Shown: piece after piece, positions 15,551 through 24,471 of the stretch
Layout: each line of letters starts with the position of its first letter
How positions within the stretch are numbered: position 1 is the stretch's first letter
Assembly (NCBI RefSeq): GCF_947497935.1
Contig: NZ_CANMIO010000025.1
Span: 1 to 46,234, forward strand
Length of the DNA: 46,234 nucleotides
Direction of reading: 5' to 3'
Source of the DNA: an uncultured Shewanella sp.
Lineage (GTDB): Bacteria > Pseudomonadota > Gammaproteobacteria > Enterobacterales > Shewanellaceae
Translations under genes and position numbers: made by a program
The notes under the pieces: generated by a model
Seen by the model: only the letters and a program-made list of their open reading frames with translations
What the model was told of the DNA's origin: nothing
Databases searched by the model: none

Positions 15551-16291
15551 TTATTCTGCGGTTAGCGCTAAAGCCCTCGGAAACAAGATATTGTTCTCAA
15601 GATAGATGTGCTGCTTCAAGTCGGCTTCAAATTCCGCCAAGCTGGCGTAGCAAACGCGCCATGTGGTGCAAGCGTGGGCTGGCGGTTGAAAGTCATTCGT
15701 TAGCTCGCGGATCTTTTCAAAGATCTGCAGTGCATCATCGTGCTCATACTGCATAGCATTAATTGGGTTACCTATATGGCCGAAGCAGTTTTGCATTTCA
15801 ACTTGGTTGTGCAGTCCTAAAATCGCAGGGAACAAGATCTGCTCTTCTTTCATCAGATGCGGCATTAAGTCATCGACTAATGCACGGATCCAACCTGCAA
15901 GAGGCTTGATCTCATTATGGTTTTCACCATGGGCACGCACCATTTTTTGGCTGTACTCCACAAGTAAAGACGCTTTATCTCTTACAAAAGTGTGGTGAGT
16001 GGACTCAATGTAATTAAGCAGATCGGGTAAAGTGAGTTGCTCTAAGCCTTGCTGCTTATCGCCGTCTATCTCTAACGCCATTAATGCATCAAGTAACGCT
16101 GTTTCATCAGCGTCAAAGCGTGTAATTGCTCGCGCTAGTGAAATGCCGCCACCACAACAAAAATCAATTCCATGCTGACTAAAAATATGGGCAGTGCGAA
16201 AGTCGTTAGCGACTAGCTCCCCAACACGTGAGGCAAGTAGGCTTTCTTTGGATTGAAGAGCTTTCGAGTGAAGTGTGTTTGATTTAGTCAT
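15551..16291 (-). CDS. RIC family di-iron protein (iron-sulfur cluster repair; YtfE/ScdA)
   Basis: RIC proteins restore Fe-S clusters damaged by nitric oxide or oxidants. The N-terminal ScdA domain (about residues 15-70) has the hallmark HGIDFCCGGG. A hemerythrin-like four-helix domain follows, with the His and Glu residues of a di-iron centre, seen in STHHTFVR, LMPHLMKEEQILFP, QYEHDDAL and LKQHIYLENNILFP. I prefer the ATG at 16291 (246 residues) over the in-frame TTG at 16303, because the latter has no ribosome binding site. The promoter just upstream overlaps an NsrR-like operator, which fits NO-induced expression. It converges on the small lipoprotein gene. Confidence 0.93.
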   Translation of the reverse strand: MTKSNTLHSKALQSKESLLASRVGELVANDFRTAHIFSQHGIDFCCGGGISLARAITRFDADETALLDALMALEIDGDKQQGLEQLTLPDLLNYIESTHHTFVRDKASLLVEYSQKMVRAHGENHNEIKPLAGWIRALVDDLMPHLMKEEQILFPAILGLHNQVEMQNCFGHIGNPINAMQYEHDDALQIFEKIRELTNDFQPPAHACTTWRVCYASLAEFEADLKQHIYLENNILFPRALALTAE

Positions 16292-16323
16292 TGGCAGATC
16301 CAAGGCAAGTTTAGTTTGAAATG

Positions 16324-16359
16324 TACATGTATATTATTTGCATCTTTTAATGTGTTCAA
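16324..16359 (-). promoter_or_regulatory. RIC gene promoter with overlapping NsrR-like operator
   Basis: On the minus strand, TTGAAC (16359-16354) and TAATAT (16336-16331) are separated by exactly 17 bp. An imperfect 11-1-11 inverted repeat at 16346-16324 begins AAGATGCAAAT and covers the -10 element. It matches the NsrR consensus half-site AAGATGCATTT at 9 of 11 positions on the left arm and about 7 of 11 on the right. NsrR, an NO-sensing repressor, controls ytfE homologues in other gammaproteobacteria. The rest of the spacer to 16626 is AT-rich; it must hold the promoter of the metal module, but I cannot place one firmly. Confidence 0.65.
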
Positions 16360-16626
16360 TTATTACTTGAGTAAAATGCTCAGGTAATCACACTTTGAGG
16401 TGTAATTTAGCTCGATCTAGGTAGAAGTCCCAATCCAAGGTTTATTGCTATAGATGTGGGGTTATCGATGTTTTTGGAAGTTTTTTATACACAGAGCAGA
16501 TTAAGATTTGTAAACGCATAGTGTTTTAAATTTGATTAATTTAAACTAGTCAGCATCAAAGTAATACGAGTGTGCAATAAAGCCAGTTATGTACGTTATT
16601 AAAAACAAAGGTAATGCTGCGGCCTA

Positions 16627-17040
16627 ATGTCGAGCTTATCGCGTTTAATTCGAGCAATATTCATCACCTCTCCAGCTAAGTTGGGGCGGATGTTGTTGAT
16701 CGTGATTTTAACGATGCAATCCATGGTAACTATGGCTGATGATTGTACTTCTGCTCATGATGATTGTGGCAGTGAAGTCACCTATGTGGCTGAGCATACG
16801 AACGGCACTGTAAATAACACATCACAATGTGATGAAGTTGAAACAGCAAGTCATGTTGAAGATGACTGCGCTGAGTGTAGCAATAACTGCTGCTCATGTT
16901 GCATGACCTTAATGCACCCTATCACTGCGTTAAAATCAGTGACAGCAAGCCCTAATAGCCACATTTTTGCTTTTAGCTCTACTTCTATTGAGTCCCCTTA
17001 TTTCGCTTTCCTGCGCCCCCCTAAAGCCTTAATCGTTTAA
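16627..17040 (+). CDS. Exported Cys-rich protein of unknown function ahead of the czc-like efflux genes
   Basis: I do not recognise this 137-residue protein. Its N-terminus looks like a long signal peptide (basic to residue 21, hydrophobic about 22-37, likely cut after MADD or nearby). The mature part is acidic with many Cys and His residues, including a CAECSNNCCSCCMTLMH cluster around residues 81-97, and ends in FAFLRPPKALIV. The pattern suggests a periplasmic metal-binding protein. It lies about 115 bp ahead of the efflux genes, in the position where czc clusters of other bacteria have small metal-responsive proteins such as CzcI; homology to CzcI is not shown. The start is uncertain: the ATG at 16627 has no clear ribosome binding site, and Met22 is an alternative. 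Confidence 0.6.
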   Translation: MSSLSRLIRAIFITSPAKLGRMLLIVILTMQSMVTMADDCTSAHDDCGSEVTYVAEHTNGTVNNTSQCDEVETASHVEDDCAECSNNCCSCCMTLMHPITALKSVTASPNSHIFAFSSTSIESPYFAFLRPPKALIV

Positions 17041-17154
17041 TCAAAATTCTATTCATTTAGCGAGTTTTTACAAGCTTGCTAAAGAGCTGTTGGGCCTGTT
17101 GTAGGTTTAACTCACAGCTCTGTATTTTTGTATTAAATCGAGGCTTAATCTCCG

Positions 17155-18525
17155 ATGTTTCATAATACTTATTGCGCAAAATCTGTCACTAAAATTGGCA
17201 TGTTTTGTGTTTGGCGAGGGCTTTATTGCACCTTGGCACTTATTGCTCTGATATCCGCAACCTCAGTTGTTGCGGCTACTGCCGACTCTAACAGTAATGC
17301 AGAACAATCTAATACCCTGTCGTTAACCACGGTGATTGAACGGGTACAGCAGCAACACCCTTCACTAAAAGTTTTTCAGTTTAGACAGCAAGCGCTCGAT
17401 GGTGCGGCGCAAACTCAGGCGCTAACTCCTAGTTATGAGATTGGATTTGATCTCGATAATGTAGCGGGAACGGGTGAATTCCAAGGCATCGACAGTGCCG
17501 AGTTTAGTGTGTCTTTATCGTCGGTCATTGAGCTCGGCGACAAATTAGATGCTCGCAGCGGTGTGGTTAACGAGCAGCGGGCTGTACTTGATGCAGAGCA
17601 TAAAATTACCGCGTTAAATTTACTTGCAGAAGCCACGCGCCGCTATATTGACGTATTAACTGCGCAGTCTCAACTTGAGCTTGCCGTTGATTCATTACAG
17701 CTTGCTGAAGAGACTCAAGTGGTTGTGGCTAAGCGTGCTCAAGCGGGCGTAACACCTGACGCTGAAGTCAAGCGTGCCCAAGCGGCGGTATTTAATACCA
17801 GGCTGGTTGCTGAAACTCAGCTGCAGCAGCTCGATTACGCCAAATTAGCGTTGAGCATGATGTGGGGGGAATCTCAGGTTGATTTTGATTCACTGCAGGG
17901 CAGTTTGTTTGCCTTTACAGATGATGTCGCACTCGAGCCGTTATTTGAGAAAGTAAAATATAGCCCAGCTATCACCGCTTATTTGACTCAAGCACAGTTA
18001 AAAGAAGCTGAACTACGTTTTGCTAAAACGCAATCTAGCACTGATATCAAGTGGTCGGTTGGCGTAAAGCAACTACAACAAACCAATGATATGGCACTCA
18101 CTGCTGGTTTTAGTATGCCGCTGTTTAATGGCGAGCGTAACACTGGCGCGGTGCTATCGGCTCAGGCCGAAAAAGAGCAAGTACTCGCCAACAGAGAGGT
18201 GGCACTTTTAGAGTTATATGGCCAGCTATATCGTGCTTATGCCAGCCGTAAACAAGCGATAGTGACGGTTAACCGCCTACAGGCCAGTGTGATCCCTACT
18301 TTAACCTCAGCCCTTGAGGATACTAAGCAAGCTTATGAGCAAGGGCTCTACAGCTACCTTGATTACTTAACCGCTAGAGAAGAACTGTTATTTGCTCGTC
18401 GTGCCTTAATTGATGCCGCGGCTTCAGCGCTACGCTATGGCGTTGATATTGAACAATTGATTGCCGAACCCTTACCTGCTTCTCAACATACCTTCTTTAA
18501 TGATTTTCAAGGAATGCCAAAATGA
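17155..18525 (+). CDS. Outer-membrane channel of a CzcCBA-type metal efflux system
   Basis: This 456-residue TolC-family (OEP) protein is the outer-membrane duct of a tripartite RND exporter. A signal peptide ends around residue 41 (VVAATA). Two OEP repeats of long amphipathic helices follow, shown by the ALNLLAEATRRYIDVLTAQS and AYEQGLYSYLDYLTAREELL segments. The first segments (LSLTTVIERVQQQHPSLK) are typical of CzcC-like rather than CusC-like channels, and no lipobox is present. It overlaps the adaptor gene by ATGA. With the HME1-type pump downstream, it should export divalent cations. Confidence 0.9.
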   Translation: MFHNTYCAKSVTKIGMFCVWRGLYCTLALIALISATSVVAATADSNSNAEQSNTLSLTTVIERVQQQHPSLKVFQFRQQALDGAAQTQALTPSYEIGFDLDNVAGTGEFQGIDSAEFSVSLSSVIELGDKLDARSGVVNEQRAVLDAEHKITALNLLAEATRRYIDVLTAQSQLELAVDSLQLAEETQVVVAKRAQAGVTPDAEVKRAQAAVFNTRLVAETQLQQLDYAKLALSMMWGESQVDFDSLQGSLFAFTDDVALEPLFEKVKYSPAITAYLTQAQLKEAELRFAKTQSSTDIKWSVGVKQLQQTNDMALTAGFSMPLFNGERNTGAVLSAQAEKEQVLANREVALLELYGQLYRAYASRKQAIVTVNRLQASVIPTLTSALEDTKQAYEQGLYSYLDYLTAREELLFARRALIDAAASALRYGVDIEQLIAEPLPASQHTFFNDFQGMPK

Positions 18526-19637
18526 ACTCGATTCTATTAAACAAACTTTCACTGGTTCATATTGCGGTGGTTGCGGCGCTGACGTTTACCGCTCCGGCAC
18601 AGGCCTCAGCTGAACATAATCATCAAGATGAACACCCTCAGAAGCAATCGCTTAATCAAAAAAAACACCCGGATGGAAATACGGATGAGCATGGTCATGT
18701 AGATAAGCACGGTGATAAAGATGCTCATGACGATCATGGTCATGTAGATAAGCACGGCGATGAAGATGCTCATGACGATCATGGTCATGTAGACGAGCAC
18801 GGTGATGAACATGGGCATGACGAACATGAAGAAGGCCAAGTGCATATTAGCGCCGAGCAAATGACAGTGTCTGGCATCGGCACTCAAGTGGCGCAAGCTG
18901 GTGATATCAAGCAGACGTTGACAGTATATGGCCGCACAGTGCTACCGGAAGCGGCAAACAGCCAAGTACGTGCGCGTTTCGCTGGACTGGTAACGGCCAT
19001 CAAAGTGAATGTTGGCGATAGGGTGCAGGCAGGTGAAGTGATTGCGGAGGTGGAATCTAATAGCAGTTTAAAGCGTTATTCAATTACCGCGCCTATCTCG
19101 GGTGTCGTCGTCAGCCGTAATGCCAACGCAGGGGAGCTTGCAGTTGATAATGTTTTACTTAGCATTATCGATACCCGTCAATTGTGGGCTGAGTATCAAA
19201 TATTCCCAGAGCAAATGCGCACGGTAACGCTTGGTCAGCAGCTCACTATCGAGTCTGGGCAGCAGCAAGCGGCATCAACAATCAAGATACTGCTGAATAG
19301 CCCTAACAATGCGATATATAAGCTCGCTCGTGCGCCACTCGATAACAGCAGCGGCCAATGGGCGGTAGGGGCTTTGTTATCAGGCAAACTGACGCTGAGT
19401 AAACAAGCGGTGGCGTTAAGGATAGATAACCGCGCACTGCAGGAGTCAGAAGGGCAGCAAGTGGTGTTTATCCGTAATGATGAAGGTTTTGAAAGACGTG
19501 CAGTGACTCTTGGTCGCAGCGACAGTGAAATGAGCGAAGTCTTGTCGGGTCTTGAAGCTGGCGAAGAATACGCCGTTGCCAATAGTTTTTTACTCAAAGC
19601 CGATCTTGAAAAGTCCAGCGCCGCACACGTGCACTAA
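18522..19637 (+). CDS. Periplasmic adaptor of a CzcCBA-type efflux system, His-rich
   Basis: This is a 371-residue membrane-fusion protein with an N-terminal signal peptide (cut near AQA-SAEH, about residue 29). A His/Asp-rich segment (about 30-105) contains three near-identical 15-residue repeats and is expected to bind Zn, Co, Cd or Ni in the periplasm. The adaptor core follows: a split lipoyl (biotinyl) domain with VRARFAGLVTAIKVNVGD and YSITAPISGVVVSRNANAGE, then beta-barrel and membrane-proximal domains. A long alpha-hairpin is missing, as in many short CzcB/CusB adaptors. It links the RND pump to the outer-membrane channel. The start overlaps the previous gene, and the pump gene begins 12 bp later. 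Confidence 0.92.
   Translation: MNSILLNKLSLVHIAVVAALTFTAPAQASAEHNHQDEHPQKQSLNQKKHPDGNTDEHGHVDKHGDKDAHDDHGHVDKHGDEDAHDDHGHVDEHGDEHGHDEHEEGQVHISAEQMTVSGIGTQVAQAGDIKQTLTVYGRTVLPEAANSQVRARFAGLVTAIKVNVGDRVQAGEVIAEVESNSSLKRYSITAPISGVVVSRNANAGELAVDNVLLSIIDTRQLWAEYQIFPEQMRTVTLGQQLTIESGQQQAASTIKILLNSPNNAIYKLARAPLDNSSGQWAVGALLSGKLTLSKQAVALRIDNRALQESEGQQVVFIRNDEGFERRAVTLGRSDSEMSEVLSGLEAGEEYAVANSFLLKADLEKSSAAHVH
18687..18821 (+). repeat. Three 45-bp tandem repeats coding the His-rich metal-binding segment
   Basis: In-frame copies lie at 18687-18731, 18732-18776 and 18777-18821. The unit encodes DHGHVDKHGDEDAHD or close variants, with four or more His per copy. The third copy has diverged most, and a degenerate continuation follows (EHEEG). 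The 45-bp period means that gain or loss of units keeps the frame. Confidence 0.92.
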
Positions 19638-19649
19638 AGGAGAGCAAAA

Positions 19650-22600
19650 ATGATTGAATCTGTTTTGCGTCTCGCGATAAATAGACGCTGGATGATGATG
19701 TTCTTAGCTATGCTGCTGGTTGCAGTGGGGCTGTGGAGTTATCAAAAATTACCGATTGATGCGGTGCCGGATATTACGAATGTGCAGGTGCAAATAAGTA
19801 CCCGAGCAGAAGGTTATTCACCGCAAGAAACCGAGCAACGTATTACCTACCCGATTGAAAATGCACTGATGGGGATCCCGCACTTGTCGTATACCCGTTC
19901 GCTATCGCGTTACGGCTTATCGCAAGTGACAGTGGTATTCGATGAGGGCACGGATCTGTATTTTGCACGTAATCTTATCAGCGAACGCTTAAATGGGATT
20001 AAGGGTAAGCTACCCGCTGAGATCGAGCCCGAGATGGGGCCGATATCAACCGGCCTTGGCGAAATCTTTATGTACACCATCGAAGCCTTGCCTGATGCAA
20101 AACAAGCGGATGGTCGAGACTTTGATGCCACCGCTCTAAGAGAGATCCAAGATTGGATCATTAAGCCGCAATTGGCACAAGTCGTAGGTGTTACCGAAAT
20201 TAATACCATTGGTGGCTATGATAAGGAGTATCACATTACGCCTATGCCTGCGAAAATGCTGGCGTTTGGGGTCTCCTTTGTCGATATCAAATTGGCACTG
20301 CAAAGCAGTAATAGTAATCGCGGTGCCGGTTTTATTGAGCGAGATGGTCAGCAACTCACTGTGCGCTCTGCAGCGCAGCTAAAAACCATTAGCGATATTG
20401 AGCAAGTGGTGATTAAAAGTATCGATAATGCGCCGATTGTTATTGCCGATGTTGCTAAGGTCGGCATAGGTAAAGCACTGCGTACTGGCGCAGCGACTCG
20501 TGACGGCAAAGAAACGGTATTAGGCAGCGCCATGATGCTAGTGGGCGAAAACTCCCGTCAGGTGTCTTTAGCGGTCGCGGCCAAGCTTGAAGATGTGAAA
20601 GCCTCATTACCCGATGGCATTAAGGTAGAAGCAGTGTACGACCGCACCACCTTGGTGGATAAAGCGGTATACACAGTGCAGAAGAACCTCGTCGAAGGTG
20701 CGCTGCTAGTGATAGTGGTGCTGTTCATCTTACTGGGTAACGCAAGAGCCGCATTAATCACCGCAGCCGTGATTCCGCTTGCCATGTTGGCGACAATGAC
20801 CGGAATGGTGCAAGCCGGTGTGTCGGCGAACTTGATGAGCTTAGGCGCATTGGATTTCGGTTTAATCGTCGATGGTGCTGTGATTATTGTTGAAAACGCC
20901 ATCCGCCGATTAGGCCAAGCGCAAGTACAAAATGGTGGCAATGTATTGCCACGTAAACAGCGTTTGCAGTTAGTGTTTGAAGCCACCAATGAGGTGATTC
21001 GTCCAAGTTTATTTGGTGTGTTGATCATTACCGTGGTGTATATCCCGCTCTTTAGCCTTACAGGCGTAGAAGGCAAGATGTTCCACCCAATGGCAGCAGC
21101 GGTTGTGATGGCTTTGCTTGCGGCATTGGTGTTGTCGTTAACTTTGGTTCCCGCAGCAGTTGCACTGTTTATGACGGGCAAAGTGAGCGAAAAAGAGAGC
21201 CGCGTCATTACTGCGACTAAGTCGCTGTATAAACCATTGCTCATCGGTGCAATGAAGCTACGTTGGTTAGTGTTAAGCGCTGCTGTGGCGTTAGTGGCAT
21301 TCTCTATTTGGCTGGCTACGACACTAGGTTCTGAGTTTATTCCACAGCTCAATGAGGAGGATATCCTGCTGCAAGCTATCCGTATTCCGGGTACAGGCTT
21401 AGAGCAGTCGGTTGATATGCAGATGCAGTTAGAAGATCGCATTAAACACTTCCCGCAAGTGAAAAACGTGTTCTCTAAGATTGGTACGCCAGAGGTGGCC
21501 AACGATCCTATGCCACCAAATATTGCCGACACATTTATTATGCTTAAACCTCGTAATGAGTGGCCTAACCCTAAAATGAGCCATGACGCCTTAGCCGCGG
21601 ATATAGTCGCTGCAGTGTCTGGACAACCGGGTAATAACTTTGAGCTCACCCAGCCGATTGAGATGCGCTTTAATGAGCTTATCTCTGGTGTACGCGCAGA
21701 CTTGGGCATTAAAGTTGTTGGCGATGATCTGCAACAGCTATTGACCTCAGCCAATGCGATTCGCGAAGTATTAGAGCAAATTGACGGCGCAGCCGACTTG
21801 CAGGTCGAGCAGGTGACAGGTTTGCCTATGTTATCGATTCAGCCTAAGCGGATGGCATTAGCGCGTTATGGTTTGACGGTAAACGAACTACAAGGCTTTG
21901 TCGCTACCGCGATTGGTGGCGAAGAAGCAGGGCTTATCTTTGAAGGCGATCGCCGCTTTAAGATGGTACTGCGTTTGCCTGAAACGATTCGTAAAGATGT
22001 TGAGCACTTACAAGAGCTGCCAATAGTATTGCCATCGGGGGAGTATGTACCGTTATCTGAAGTTGCAACCTTGGATATTGCTCCATCGCCAAATCAGATC
22101 AGTCGCGAAAACGGTAAGCGCCGCATCGTGGTAACTGCTAACGTTCGTGGTCGTGATTTAGGCTCATTTGTCACCGAAGCCAAACAGCAGATTAGTCAGC
22201 AAGTCGATGTTCCTGCGGGTTACTGGCTTGAATATGGCGGCACCCTTGAGCAGCTAGAGTCTGCAAGTCAGCGTCTATCGATTGTGGTGCCACTGACATT
22301 AGCCTTGATTTTAGGTTTGTTGGTGATGGCCTTTAGCTCGATTAAAGATGCGTTAATTATCTTTACCGGTATTCCTCTCGCCCTAACGGGTGGCGTGATG
22401 TCGCTGTGGTTAAGAGATATGCCCTTGTCTATCTCAGCTGGAGTTGGCTTTATTGCACTCTCGGGCGTAGCAGTGCTTAACGGCTTAGTGCTGCTGAGCT
22501 TTATTCGTCAGCTCTATCAAGAGAAAGGCGAGTTGATGACTGCGATTATCGATGGTGCACTGATCAGGCTGCGCCCAGTCTTGATGACGGCATTAGTGGC

Positions 22601-22802
22601 AGGCCTTGGTTTTGTGCCGATGGCGCTGAATATCGGTACGGGTGCTGAAGTACAGCGCCCAATCGCGACAGTGGTGATTGGCGGCATCATCTCATCGACG
22701 CTATTAACCTTATTTGTCTTGCCAATTTTGTACCGTATGGCGCACCAGCGCAGCGAGAATAAGCGAGCCAAAGTTGAAGAACTTGAGCAAACGCCTGTTT
22801 AA
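19650..22802 (+). CDS. CzcA-type heavy-metal RND efflux pump
   Basis: This 1050-residue inner-membrane proton/cation antiporter has twelve expected transmembrane helices in two RND repeats and large periplasmic loops. In helix 4, the motif DFGLIVDGAVIIVEN covers residues 402-416, so Asp402, Asp408 and Glu415 fall at the same numbers as the proton-relay residues of Cupriavidus CzcA. This DFG-x3-DGA-x3-VEN signature marks the HME1 class (Zn, Co, Cd) rather than the Cu/Ag CusA class. AAAGGAG precedes the ATG. A strong terminator ends the operon. The exact metal remains an inference. Confidence 0.94.
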   Translation: MIESVLRLAINRRWMMMFLAMLLVAVGLWSYQKLPIDAVPDITNVQVQISTRAEGYSPQETEQRITYPIENALMGIPHLSYTRSLSRYGLSQVTVVFDEGTDLYFARNLISERLNGIKGKLPAEIEPEMGPISTGLGEIFMYTIEALPDAKQADGRDFDATALREIQDWIIKPQLAQVVGVTEINTIGGYDKEYHITPMPAKMLAFGVSFVDIKLALQSSNSNRGAGFIERDGQQLTVRSAAQLKTISDIEQVVIKSIDNAPIVIADVAKVGIGKALRTGAATRDGKETVLGSAMMLVGENSRQVSLAVAAKLEDVKASLPDGIKVEAVYDRTTLVDKAVYTVQKNLVEGALLVIVVLFILLGNARAALITAAVIPLAMLATMTGMVQAGVSANLMSLGALDFGLIVDGAVIIVENAIRRLGQAQVQNGGNVLPRKQRLQLVFEATNEVIRPSLFGVLIITVVYIPLFSLTGVEGKMFHPMAAAVVMALLAALVLSLTLVPAAVALFMTGKVSEKESRVITATKSLYKPLLIGAMKLRWLVLSAAVALVAFSIWLATTLGSEFIPQLNEEDILLQAIRIPGTGLEQSVDMQMQLEDRIKHFPQVKNVFSKIGTPEVANDPMPPNIADTFIMLKPRNEWPNPKMSHDALAADIVAAVSGQPGNNFELTQPIEMRFNELISGVRADLGIKVVGDDLQQLLTSANAIREVLEQIDGAADLQVEQVTGLPMLSIQPKRMALARYGLTVNELQGFVATAIGGEEAGLIFEGDRRFKMVLRLPETIRKDVEHLQELPIVLPSGEYVPLSEVATLDIAPSPNQISRENGKRRIVVTANVRGRDLGSFVTEAKQQISQQVDVPAGYWLEYGGTLEQLESASQRLSIVVPLTLALILGLLVMAFSSIKDALIIFTGIPLALTGGVMSLWLRDMPLSISAGVGFIALSGVAVLNGLVLLSFIRQLYQEKGELMTAIIDGALIRLRPVLMTALVAGLGFVPMALNIGTGAEVQRPIATVVIGGIISSTLLTLFVLPILYRMAHQRSENKRAKVEELEQTPV

Positions 22803-22841
22803 GCTAGTGTTTAATAAGTAGTTAGTTTTACCAAAGCGTGA

Positions 22842-22872
22842 AAAAAAAGCCCTGCATTGCAGGGCTTTTTTT
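22842..22872. terminator. Bidirectional terminator between the czcA-like gene and the aminopeptidase gene
   Basis: GCCCTGC and GCAGGGC form a stem with a 3-nt loop, flanked by an A8 run on the left and a T7 run on the right. It can stop transcription from both converging genes. Confidence 0.92.
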
Positions 22873-22938
22873 ATGACTTTCTAAAAGCTAAGGCTAAGTC
22901 CAAATCCAAATCTAGAGTTAAGATTTAGCGCCAAAAGC

Positions 22939-24471
22939 TTACTTGCTTTGGGTCATGATCCAGTGGCTTAGTAAGCGTACGCCGTGGCCTGTACCGCCAG
23001 TGGGGGTCACACCCACATCTTTAGCCGCTAATGCGCTGCCTGCAATATCAAGGTGGGCCCACTTAGTGTCGCCAGTGAATTGCTGTAAGAATACCGCTGC
23101 CGTGGTTGCGCCTGGGCCGCCAAAGCCGGCGTTTTTCAAATCAGCTATTGGGCTTTTAAGTAAGTCATCATACGCAAGTGGTAAGCGCCATAGCTTCTCA
23201 TCTACCGCTTGGCCAGAGAAAGTGAGCTCATCGACTAAAGCATCATCTTCACTAAATACCGCAGTGTAGCGTTTACCGAGTGCACGTACCTTAGAGCCGG
23301 TTAGCGTTGCAACGTCAATCATCACTTGTGGCTTATAGTATTCACGGGCGTACCACATGCCATCGGCTAAGATTAAGCGACCCTCAGCGTCGGTATTGAG
23401 TACTTCAACGCTTAATCCCTCTGCCGTCATCAATACATCACCAGGAGCAAGTGCGGTTTCAGACACCATGTTAGCCGCCATTGGCATAACAGCAACTAAG
23501 TTCACATCGGCTTTTTGCAGTGCCATAGCTTTAATCGCGCCAAGTACAGCAGCGGCTCCTGCCATGTCAGACTTCATACGGGAGATCGAATCCCCTGATG
23601 CCTTAATGTTATAGCCGCCAGAGTCGAAGGTGATGCCTTTACCTACCAGTGCTGTAGGCGCGTCATCATTGCCTTCCCAGTGAGCAACCACAAGACGGGC
23701 CCCCTCTTTAGAGCCGCGACCTACAGCGTGTAATGCGCCCATGCCGAGCTTGGCGATTTCCTTAGGTTCAAGCACCGTCACCTTTACGCCCAGCTTCTTA
23801 AGCTCTTTTGCTGCATTAGCAAAGTCTACCGGCGTCATCTCTGTTGGTGTTTCAGAGGTTAGGTCGCGGGCTAGGAATACGCCTTGCTCAATCGCTGCTA
23901 ACTGAGTGTATAACTTGTCAGTCGTTTTTGAATTGCTCACGTTCACTGTGTAGTTCTTTTCGGCAGGCTTTTTCTCTGAAAAGTACTTATCAAACTTGTA
24001 AGCGCGCAGGTTGATGCCGTGAGCAAGCTCTGCAGCAAAGCTGGCGTTGCTGGTGGCATCGCTAATGCCGTCGGTTAATACTTGAATATCTTTTGCTTCA
24101 ATACCGTTGAAATGTGCTGTAATTTCAGCGCCTAGCTTATTCACTTCACCAGGAGTCAGTTCTGCTTCATCGCCTACGCCAATCACCACTAGGCGTTTAG
24201 CATCGATACCTGTAGGCATTAAAATTTCAACCAGCTGCTTTTTCTCGCCAGTAAATTCTTGTAGCGCTAATGCTTTGCTAATTTGCTGCTTTGATTGTTT
24301 ATCTAGCTTGCTAAGAGCAGTTGAGGCCTCTTCGCCAGCCTGGAAGACCACTAAGGTGTCGATGTTGTTAGCTTGCTTTTCAACAAAATCAAACGTCTCC
24401 GCTTGCGCTGAATAGCTGGTTAATAGACCTAGGCTTAATGCACTGCTTAATAGGTTTTTCTTAGTTAGCAT
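22939..24471 (-). CDS. Exported leucyl aminopeptidase (M17 family)
   Basis: This M17 zinc exopeptidase removes N-terminal residues from peptides. I start it at the ATG at 24471, because GAGGA is just upstream and the product then opens with a clean signal peptide (MLTKKNLLSSALSLGLLTSY..AQA, cut near residue 24). The longer in-frame start at 24516 would bury that signal. The 510-residue protein has the metal and catalytic residues of PepA: Lys278, Asp283, Lys290, Asp302, Asp361, Glu363 and Arg365, with NTDAEGR at 359-365. Unlike cytoplasmic E. coli PepA, it should act in the periplasm or outside, probably in peptide feeding. It lacks PepA's role as a DNA-binding Xer accessory factor as far as one can tell. 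Confidence 0.92.
   Translation of the reverse strand: MLTKKNLLSSALSLGLLTSYSAQAETFDFVEKQANNIDTLVVFQAGEEASTALSKLDKQSKQQISKALALQEFTGEKKQLVEILMPTGIDAKRLVVIGVGDEAELTPGEVNKLGAEITAHFNGIEAKDIQVLTDGISDATSNASFAAELAHGINLRAYKFDKYFSEKKPAEKNYTVNVSNSKTTDKLYTQLAAIEQGVFLARDLTSETPTEMTPVDFANAAKELKKLGVKVTVLEPKEIAKLGMGALHAVGRGSKEGARLVVAHWEGNDDAPTALVGKGITFDSGGYNIKASGDSISRMKSDMAGAAAVLGAIKAMALQKADVNLVAVMPMAANMVSETALAPGDVLMTAEGLSVEVLNTDAEGRLILADGMWYAREYYKPQVMIDVATLTGSKVRALGKRYTAVFSEDDALVDELTFSGQAVDEKLWRLPLAYDDLLKSPIADLKNAGFGGPGATTAAVFLQQFTGDTKWAHLDIAGSALAAKDVGVTPTGGTGHGVRLLSHWIMTQSK

Noticed and set aside
18606..18896. A minus-strand frame rich in Met, Ile and Val across the His-rich repeats
   Set aside because: It is the complement of His/Asp codons in the adaptor gene and only looks like a membrane protein.
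20558..21754. A 398-codon minus-strand open frame inside the czcA-like gene
   Set aside because: It lies wholly antisense to conserved RND sequence and its Ser/Thr/Ala-rich translation has no domain; it is a by-product of codon use.
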